Part shown: in pieces, positions 58,730 through 64,000 of the stretch
Layout of the letters: each line of letters begins with the position of its first letter
How positions within the stretch are numbered: the first letter of the stretch is position 1
NCBI GenBank assembly: GCA_963781285.1
Contig: CAWAFI010000005.1
Location: forward strand, 186,001 to 250,000
DNA length: 64,000 bases
From: CAIWHR01 sp963781285
GTDB lineage: Bacteria; Pseudomonadota; Gammaproteobacteria; Burkholderiales; Casimicrobiaceae
Direction: 5' to 3'
The notes under the pieces: model-generated
Databases searched by the model: none
Told to the model about the DNA's origin: nothing
The model's input: the letters and a program-made list of their open reading frames with translations, nothing else
Program-made: the position numbers and the translations under genes

Positions 58730-60091
58730 ATGGACGCCCATTCCACGCCCGCCGCACCATCGCCGGCGGCCCCGAGCCGGCAAGACCTGCCACCGGCGCG
58801 TGCATGGCACGTGGCTTCGGCGCGGCCAGACGAGCCTCCCGCCCCCGTTGTGATCCTGCGCCAGTTGCTGCGTCTGCGCAGCGTGGCGATCGCCGGCCAG
58901 GCCACGGCGGTCGGTATTGCGCTGGCGCTCGGCGTCGGGCTGCCCGTCCTTCCCATCGTCTTGGTAATCGCTGCACTCGTGGCGATGAACGTGCTCACGG
59001 TGTCACGGCTGAGGCGCGGCACGCCGGCCACGCATTCCGAAGTCGCCCTCCATCTCGGGTTCGATCTCGCCGCCTTCAGTGCGCTGTTGCTCCTTGCCGG
59101 CGGAACGGCCAACCCGTTCGCCCTTCTCTATCTGCTGCATGTCGTGTTGATCGCCCTGCTGCTGCCGTGGCGGCTCGCCGTCGCAGGGACGCTGCTCGTC
59201 GTGGCCAGTTTCACCCTGGCGTTCCGGTTCGCCGCACCGCTGCGCTACTCGACGGGTGAGGTGCTGCCGGACGCGCTGACGGCGCTCGGTCTCTGGGTGA
59301 GCTTCGCGCTGACGGCGACGGTGACGGCATGGTTCATTGGTGGCGTGGTTGCGGCGCGGCGCGAGGACGAGCGCCTGCTGCGGGAAGCGGAGCGGCGCGC
59401 GTTGAACGACGAGGCGGTACTGCGCCTCGGCACGCTCGCCGCTGGCGCCGCGCACGAGCTGGGCACGCCATTGACGACGATGGACGTCGTGGTCGGCGAA
59501 ATGCGTCGCCAAGCCGAGACACCGGGGCGGCAGCGGGACGTTGCGATCCTCGCCGCGCAGATCGACGCATGTCGGCGGGCGCTTGCCAATCTCCACGCCG
59601 CCGCCGGCCACGCATGCGCCGCAGGGGGCGGGCGCGCGTCGCTGGATGGCTTCCTTGCAGAGGTTGTGGAACGATTCCGTGCAATGCGGCCCGACGTGCC
59701 GCTCGAAGCCCGTTGGGACGGAACGGTGCCGGTGCCCCAGATCTTCGCCGACCAATCGCTGCAGCAGGCGATACTGATCCTGCTCAACAACGCGGCCGAT
59801 GCCTCGCCGCATCATGTCGATCTCAACGCCCGGTGGGACGCTGATTGGCTCACCGTTGCCGTCGGCGATCGCGGTGGCGGCGTCCCGGCGGGCAGCCTCG
59901 ACAAGCTGGGACGCGTATTCTTCACGACCAAAGAGCCGGGGAAGGGCACGGGGTTGGGCCTCGTGCTCGCGTCGTCGACGGTCGCCCGTCTGAGCGGCAC
60001 GATTCGCTGGTCGAGCCGAACAGGCGGTGGCCTTTCCGCCGAATTCCGGCTGCCGTTGCGAGGGTTGACGATAACGGGCGGAACAAAATGA
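58730..60091 (+). CDS. regB: Redox sensor histidine kinase of the RegB/PrrB family
   Basis: About 453 residues. Six membrane helices are expected between residues 44 and 215. The quinone-binding GGTANPFALLYLL motif (GGxxNPF) is the RegB signature. The H-box is AAGAAHELGTPLTTMDVVV with His242. A Cys follows in QIDACRRALANL, at the position of the redox-active Cys of RegB. N-box NNAADASPH and G-boxes DRGGGV and GKGTGLGL are intact. The start is uncertain (58670, 58706 and 58730 are all possible; none has a good ribosome binding site). RegBA homologues control hydrogenase, respiration and carbon fixation genes in other proteobacteria. regA overlaps its end. Confidence 0.9.
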   Translation: MDAHSTPAAPSPAAPSRQDLPPARAWHVASARPDEPPAPVVILRQLLRLRSVAIAGQATAVGIALALGVGLPVLPIVLVIAALVAMNVLTVSRLRRGTPATHSEVALHLGFDLAAFSALLLLAGGTANPFALLYLLHVVLIALLLPWRLAVAGTLLVVASFTLAFRFAAPLRYSTGEVLPDALTALGLWVSFALTATVTAWFIGGVVAARREDERLLREAERRALNDEAVLRLGTLAAGAAHELGTPLTTMDVVVGEMRRQAETPGRQRDVAILAAQIDACRRALANLHAAAGHACAAGGGRASLDGFLAEVVERFRAMRPDVPLEARWDGTVPVPQIFADQSLQQAILILLNNAADASPHHVDLNARWDADWLTVAVGDRGGGVPAGSLDKLGRVFFTTKEPGKGTGLGLVLASSTVARLSGTIRWSSRTGGGLSAEFRLPLRGLTITGGTK

Positions 60092-60642
60092 ACACGACCG
60101 ACGATATCGACGAGCGCGCCAGCCTGCTCCTTGTCGACGACGACGCGGCGCTCTGCGACGTGCTCCGCCGCGCACTCGGCGCTCGCGGCTTCGCGGTGAC
60201 CGTCGCGCACACGTTCGAAGATGCCGCGCAGGCGATCGACGCCAACGCGCCGGAGTTCGCGGTGGTCGATTTGAAGCTTCCCGATCAGTCGGGTCTGAAG
60301 CTTGTATCGCGGCTGAAAGCGGCCGACGCGCATACGCGAATCGTCGTGCTTACGGGACACGGCAGCATTCCGACCGCAGTCGAGGCGATCAAGCTCGGTG
60401 CCACGTACTATCTTGTCAAGCCTACCGATGCCGACACGGTGGTCGCGGCATTCGGCCGCGAGGAAGGCGACGATGCGCTCCCCATCGACGCCAGGCCGAT
60501 GTCCGTCGAGCGCGTCGAGTGGGAGTACATCCAGCGCGTGCTGCACGACAACGACGGCAACATCTCGGCGACGGCGCGCGCGCTGTCGATGCATCGCCGC
60601 ACGCTGCAGCGCAAGCTGCACAAGCGTCCCGCGCGGTCCTGA
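60088..60642 (+). CDS. regA: Redox response regulator of the RegA/PrrA/ActR family
   Basis: 184 residues. The receiver domain has acidic residues LLLVDDDAALCD, the phosphoacceptor Asp61 in FAVVDLKLPDQSG, and Thr and Lys in VVLTGHGS and YYLVKPTDAD. After a proline-containing linker comes the Fis-type helix-turn-helix NISATARALSMHRRTLQRKLHKR, the strongly conserved RegA DNA-binding motif. It overlaps regB by four bases. It is the only complete two-component regulator in the window and a plausible controller of hox and cytochrome genes. Confidence 0.93.
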   Translation: MNTTDDIDERASLLLVDDDAALCDVLRRALGARGFAVTVAHTFEDAAQAIDANAPEFAVVDLKLPDQSGLKLVSRLKAADAHTRIVVLTGHGSIPTAVEAIKLGATYYLVKPTDADTVVAAFGREEGDDALPIDARPMSVERVEWEYIQRVLHDNDGNISATARALSMHRRTLQRKLHKRPARS

Positions 60643-60712
60643 GCCGCGCGGTCATCGCGCGGCAAGTGCCGCGGGACCGCACAAGCTCATCCGCCCCGTG
60701 GTGGAGGTTCTC

Positions 60713-62113
60713 TCAACCCTTCTTCGCGTCGAGCTCGAGCTCGGGCCACTTCCGTCCGTGGCAGGCGGGGTTCGCGCAGAAGCTGCCGCCCTCGTTGCCC
60801 CACTTGATCGGGCCGTGGCACATCGCGCACGAGCTGTCGATCTTCGAGCGGTGGTCGTGCATCCAGTTCGGGGCTTCGTGGCTGTCCGGCGGCGTCATGC
60901 CCGGCGCGACCGTCGACGCGACCGAGCGCTGGCCGTTTTCGCGCTCGACCTGCGGCAGCGCGTGGCACAGCGTGCACTGCAGGCGCACCGCCTCGCCCTT
61001 TTCGTTCATATGCTTGCCGTCATGGCAGCGGAAGCAGCCGGGAGAATCGAAGTGCCCGGCGTTGTTGGGAAAATCCTTCCAGGTGAGCGGCTTGCCGTTG
61101 CGCTCGCCGGAAAACGACGTCAGCATGAGGATCTGCTGCATCGTGTCCGCGAACTTCTTCTCGGTGTCCTTCGACTTCGCGGGAGCATCCTTAGGCGCTT
61201 CCGCAGCGATGATCTGTGCGAACTTCGCCGCGCGCTCCTTGTCCGGCCCGCCGATCCCGGCGGACTTCTGGATGATCGCGTCCGAGCGTACCTTGATCGA
61301 CGGCATGCTCCGGTCGATACGCCCATCCTCCATCGCGTCGTCGACCAGTCTCGCCGGATTGGTGAACGGATGGCCGGATGCATTGTGGCAGTCGATGCAG
61401 TCCATGCGCCGCTTCGGCATCTTCTCCGCGTCGGCGCGGGAGACGCCCGCGGTTGCATCGAAGTAAGTCGCCTTCACCTTACCGTCGTAGCCGCGGACCT
61501 CAACGAGCGGGATCTTCTGTTTCTCCGGATCGAGCGCGACGAACTCGACGTCCTGCGCGATGTGCCAGTGGATGCCCTTGGCGACGGCGCCACCGGGACG
61601 CGACTGCGGCGGGGGTTCCTTATCGGCGCGGGTGAGCGCCAGAGCCGATCCGGTGTGCATCTGCAGCGTGGTGCGTCCCTGCGTGCTCTTCGGATCGGAC
61701 CCGTAGCGATACTTGTAGCGGACGGTGTCGTCGTGGCTCGCCTCCGGCCAATGGCAGGCCTCGCACGACTCGCGCGCCGGGCGGAGGCTGTGGGTCACGG
61801 TCGGACGCTCGTAGCCGACGATCATCCCCCAGAGTTCGTTGAAATGCGTCGGCTTGATAGCCATCAGCTGGAGCGTCGAAAGACGGCCCATATGGCACTC
61901 GACGCAATTGACACGCGCATGAAACGCCGCCGCGTGCGCGACGGGCTCCTCCGGGTGCACCGCGTGGCATACGTTCGTGCAGAACTCGTTGCTGTTGCTG
62001 TACTCCCAGGCGACGATGCCGCCGGCACCCAGGACCGCAAGCGCGATGGCGCCGACGACGATAGTCGTCGTGGTGCCCAGCATCAACGTGCGACGCCCCA
62101 ACGTGATCTTCAT
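60713..62113 (-). CDS. Membrane-anchored octaheme cytochrome of the NapC/NirT type with variant heme motifs
   Basis: 466 residues from ATG 62113, which has GGAG six bases upstream; ATG 62125 is too close to its site. One N-terminal helix (LGTTTTIVVGAIALAVLGAGGIVAW) anchors the protein. The heme sites in order are FCTNVCH (CX3CH), CVECH, CEACH, CIDCH, CFRCH, CTLCH, CAMCH and CANPACH (CX4CH). The first half resembles NapC/NirT quinol dehydrogenases; the second half extends it with four more hemes, like ImcH-type inner-membrane cytochromes of iron reducers. The long heme-free stretch between the fourth and fifth sites is polar. Probable role: exchange of electrons between the quinone pool and periplasmic cytochromes. 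It lies 155 bases downstream of a cytochrome b gene. Confidence 0.85.
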   Translation of the reverse strand: MKITLGRRTLMLGTTTTIVVGAIALAVLGAGGIVAWEYSNSNEFCTNVCHAVHPEEPVAHAAAFHARVNCVECHMGRLSTLQLMAIKPTHFNELWGMIVGYERPTVTHSLRPARESCEACHWPEASHDDTVRYKYRYGSDPKSTQGRTTLQMHTGSALALTRADKEPPPQSRPGGAVAKGIHWHIAQDVEFVALDPEKQKIPLVEVRGYDGKVKATYFDATAGVSRADAEKMPKRRMDCIDCHNASGHPFTNPARLVDDAMEDGRIDRSMPSIKVRSDAIIQKSAGIGGPDKERAAKFAQIIAAEAPKDAPAKSKDTEKKFADTMQQILMLTSFSGERNGKPLTWKDFPNNAGHFDSPGCFRCHDGKHMNEKGEAVRLQCTLCHALPQVERENGQRSVASTVAPGMTPPDSHEAPNWMHDHRSKIDSSCAMCHGPIKWGNEGGSFCANPACHGRKWPELELDAKKG

Positions 62114-62268
62114 CGCCGACTCCATCTCCTGGGTTCGACTGCAACTCCGCCGCGGCCCGCATTGCGGTCACCCGCGCGTGGCAATCCCGCTTGGGAACAA
62201 CGCTTGGTCGGCAGCGGCGACATGCGGCGATCCACCGGCGCTGCCGGGTACCGCCGCCGTCAGTATAA

Positions 62269-63147
62269 CTAGAAGAGACTGTAAACGATCAGGACGACCG
62301 CAATGATGCCGAGCACCAGCGCCGCGCCCCCGACGATCCAGCCGAACCATGTCGATTCGGCGGTCGGTGGCGTCGCTTCCTTCTCGGCGAGCCGGCCCTC
62401 CCTGACCAGTCGTTCGTATTCCGCGCCGCGCTCCTCCTTGAGCTCGTGCTCCGAAATGCGCCCGGTGAAGATCACCGTGTCCATCGGGAACTTGGTCGGC
62501 CGCACATGGCCGTTGAAGAAATGGAACGTGAAGATGAAACCGACGGCGAGCAGTGCTTCCTCACCATGCACGAGCGCCGCGATGTTGAACATCCAGCCGG
62601 GCAGGAGCTTCGAGAAGAACACCGGGAACCAGAGCAGGAGCCCCGAGCCGCCGATGATGAACATCCCCCAGAACACCGCCCAGTAGTCGAACTTTTCCCA
62701 ATACGTCCAGCGGTCGAATTGCGGCTGCGGGCCGCGGCCGATGAACCACTTGAAATTGCGCCAGATGTCGATGCCGTCCTGCGGCTGCGGCACCATCGAA
62801 TCCGGGCCCCACAGGACCGCCATCACGCGTCCGCTCATGATCGCCTTCCCGAACACCAGGACGACGTGGCTCACGAACACGACGATCATCACGAAGGCGC
62901 AGACGCGGTGGATGACGCCCGCGCCCTCGAAGCCGCCCAGGATCCGCGCCTGCGTCAGGGCCCACGCCTTGTCCGCGTAGAGGAGCGGCAGGCCCGACAG
63001 CGCGCAGCCGACGAACGTCAGCATCAGCGCCGCGTGCATGATGCGCTCGAGCGGCGTGAAGCGCCGGTAATAGCGTTGCCTGAGGCCGGGTGCCCCGGCT
63101 TCGATACCGGCCGCCGCTGCGGCCGGATGACCCGTAGCGGTCGTCAT
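62269..63147 (-). CDS. Membrane cytochrome b (formate dehydrogenase gamma/cyt b561-like)
   Basis: 292 residues with four core helices. RFTPLERIMHAALMLTFVGCALSGLPLLYADKAW carries the first His, and VIHRVCAFVMIVVFVSHVVLVFGKAIMSG the next pair. VFWGMFIIGGSGLLLWFPVF and ALVHGEEALLAVGFIFTFHFFNGHVRPTKFPMD contain the last His ligands. A fifth helix (WIVGGAALVLGIIAVVLIVYSLF) ends the protein. The pattern is that of di-heme b quinone-reactive subunits partnered with multiheme cytochromes. The ATG overlaps the upstream gene's stop (ATGA), so the two form one complex. Confidence 0.87.
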   Translation of the reverse strand: MTTATGHPAAAAAGIEAGAPGLRQRYYRRFTPLERIMHAALMLTFVGCALSGLPLLYADKAWALTQARILGGFEGAGVIHRVCAFVMIVVFVSHVVLVFGKAIMSGRVMAVLWGPDSMVPQPQDGIDIWRNFKWFIGRGPQPQFDRWTYWEKFDYWAVFWGMFIIGGSGLLLWFPVFFSKLLPGWMFNIAALVHGEEALLAVGFIFTFHFFNGHVRPTKFPMDTVIFTGRISEHELKEERGAEYERLVREGRLAEKEATPPTAESTWFGWIVGGAALVLGIIAVVLIVYSLF

Positions 63148-64000
63148 CAATGTCCCTCGTCGCGTTTGCCGCCACCCGCGAACTTGACGCGCAGCTCGCG
63201 GTAGAGCCAGAACACCGTGTGAATGCCGAAGAACGCGAATACGCCGATCAGCAGGAACTCCATGAACATTGCGGAATAGTAATAGATCGGATCGCGCGCT
63301 TTGTTGTGCCGGTTCGCGTGCGGGTCGAAGCTCGCGAAATTCGCGCTCGCGCCGGCATGGCATTTCTGGCAGGTCTTCAAGCGGTTCTGCGCCGAGACCA
63401 TCGAGGCCGGGTTCGCCGCCGGCAGCACGTCGTGCGCGCCGTGGCACGACGCGCAGGTCGCCATCCGCGCGTAGCCCAGCGCGGTGACCTGGCCGTGGAA
63501 CGTGTCCCGATACGTCGAGAGGTACTCGGAGTGACAGGTACCGCACTCCTTGATCACCTCGGTCTGGAATTTCGGCGCCTCGTGCTGCTGGATGGCGTGG
63601 GCGCTGTGGCAATCGGTGCAGCCCGGCGCGGCCAGCACGCCGTCCTGGCGCAGCTTGCCGTGCATGCCGCTCATGTACGAGGTGCGCTCCGGCTTGTGGC
63701 ACGTCCCGCAGGTGTCGGGGACCTTGGCGCGGTTCGTCTTGCTGTCCGGTTCGCCCTTGGCCAGGATGCTGTGCGCGCCATGGCAGTTGGTGCAGGTGGG
63801 GGCGGACCCTTGCGCGGCTCCCTTGAGCGCCTTGCCGTGGATGCTGTCGTGGAACTTGCTGCCGACGTTGCCACCCGGGAGCTTGCCCTTCGCCACCGTG
63901 GCGTCATCGCCGTGGCAGCGCGAGCATGTCGCTTCGATGATGGCGTGACTCGTGCGCGACGCCGGATCCTTCGAGCGCAGGATGTCATGCGTTCCGTGGC
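63147..64000 (-). CDS. Membrane-anchored multiheme cytochrome c (5' end beyond the window)
   Basis: The visible part has at least seven CXXCH sites: CSRCH, CTNCH, CGTCH, CTDCH, CGTCH, CASCH and CQKCH. The usual GAH and SAHAI segments lie between them. A C-terminal membrane helix (SAMFMEFLLIGVFAFFGIHTVFWLYREL) anchors it with the heme domain outside. The N-terminus and signal peptide lie to the right of the window edge. It is coupled by overlap to the cytochrome b gene. The pair looks like a quinone-to-periplasm electron transfer complex similar in plan to Cbc-type complexes of Geobacter. Confidence 0.85.
   Translation of the reverse strand, partial: HGTHDILRSKDPASRTSHAIIEATCSRCHGDDATVAKGKLPGGNVGSKFHDSIHGKALKGAAQGSAPTCTNCHGAHSILAKGEPDSKTNRAKVPDTCGTCHKPERTSYMSGMHGKLRQDGVLAAPGCTDCHSAHAIQQHEAPKFQTEVIKECGTCHSEYLSTYRDTFHGQVTALGYARMATCASCHGAHDVLPAANPASMVSAQNRLKTCQKCHAGASANFASFDPHANRHNKARDPIYYYSAMFMEFLLIGVFAFFGIHTVFWLYRELRVKFAGGGKRDEGH

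Overview
The window is about 64 kb of GC-rich DNA from a respiratory proteobacterium, most likely a betaproteobacterium. Three things point that way: a hydrogenase operon whose order (hoxKGZ-MLOQRTV-hypABFCDEX) matches the membrane-bound hydrogenase operon of Ralstonia/Cupriavidus, a RegB/RegA redox pair, and OmpA-type domains of Burkholderiales style. No rRNA, tRNA, CRISPR array or intact transposase was recognised. Several genes carry single-base frameshifts (the ACP/acyl-AMP ligase/acyltransferase gene, a tetraheme cytochrome, the first porin). This suggests either a draft or metagenome assembly with indel errors, or ongoing decay.

Layout. 1-12.6 kb: CapA-like protein (cut by the window edge), a glycerophosphodiesterase, a small cytochrome c with a PaaK-like ligase, glgC with a DUF2934 gene, a frameshifted ACP-acyl-AMP ligase-acyltransferase gene, a second DUF2934 gene with a small unknown gene, an FtsH-type protease and a DksA/TraR-type protein. 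12.7-16.3 kb: arsenic island (arsR, an arsI-arsC fusion, acr3, a truncated arsM) and a quinone reductase. 16.4-20.2 kb: four leftward genes for periplasmic or membrane c-type cytochromes. 20.2-29.0 kb: two tandem copies of an extracellular-electron-transfer module, each with a long leader, a decaheme MtrA/MtoA-like cytochrome and an MtrB-like porin fused through a proline-rich linker to an OmpA peptidoglycan-binding domain. 29.0-31.2 kb: feoAB. 31.5-40.6 kb: complete V/A-type ATPase operon followed by a Coq10/RatA-like gene and a cNMP-binding-domain gene. 41.1-57.6 kb: O2-tolerant [NiFe] hydrogenase with all maturation genes, including hypX. 57.7-60.6 kb: two small cytochromes c and regB/regA. 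60.7-64 kb: an inner-membrane multiheme module (octaheme NapC/NirT-like protein, cytochrome b, membrane-anchored multiheme protein that runs off the window).

A regulatory thread joins much of this. Ten near-perfect Crp/Fnr-family palindromes (TTGAY-N4-RTCAR) lie in front of the small cytochrome, DUF2934-glgC, the second DUF2934 unit, the DksA gene, the diheme cytochrome, both decaheme-porin modules, feoAB, the ATPase operon and the hydrogenase operon. The region therefore looks like a low-oxygen or redox-controlled energy island. Electrons from H2, or exchanged with an extracellular donor or acceptor such as iron through the two porin-cytochrome conduits, would be handled by the periplasmic and inner-membrane cytochromes, with Fe(II) uptake by Feo and an additional rotary ATPase. 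The physiological direction (iron oxidation or reduction) cannot be read from the sequence.
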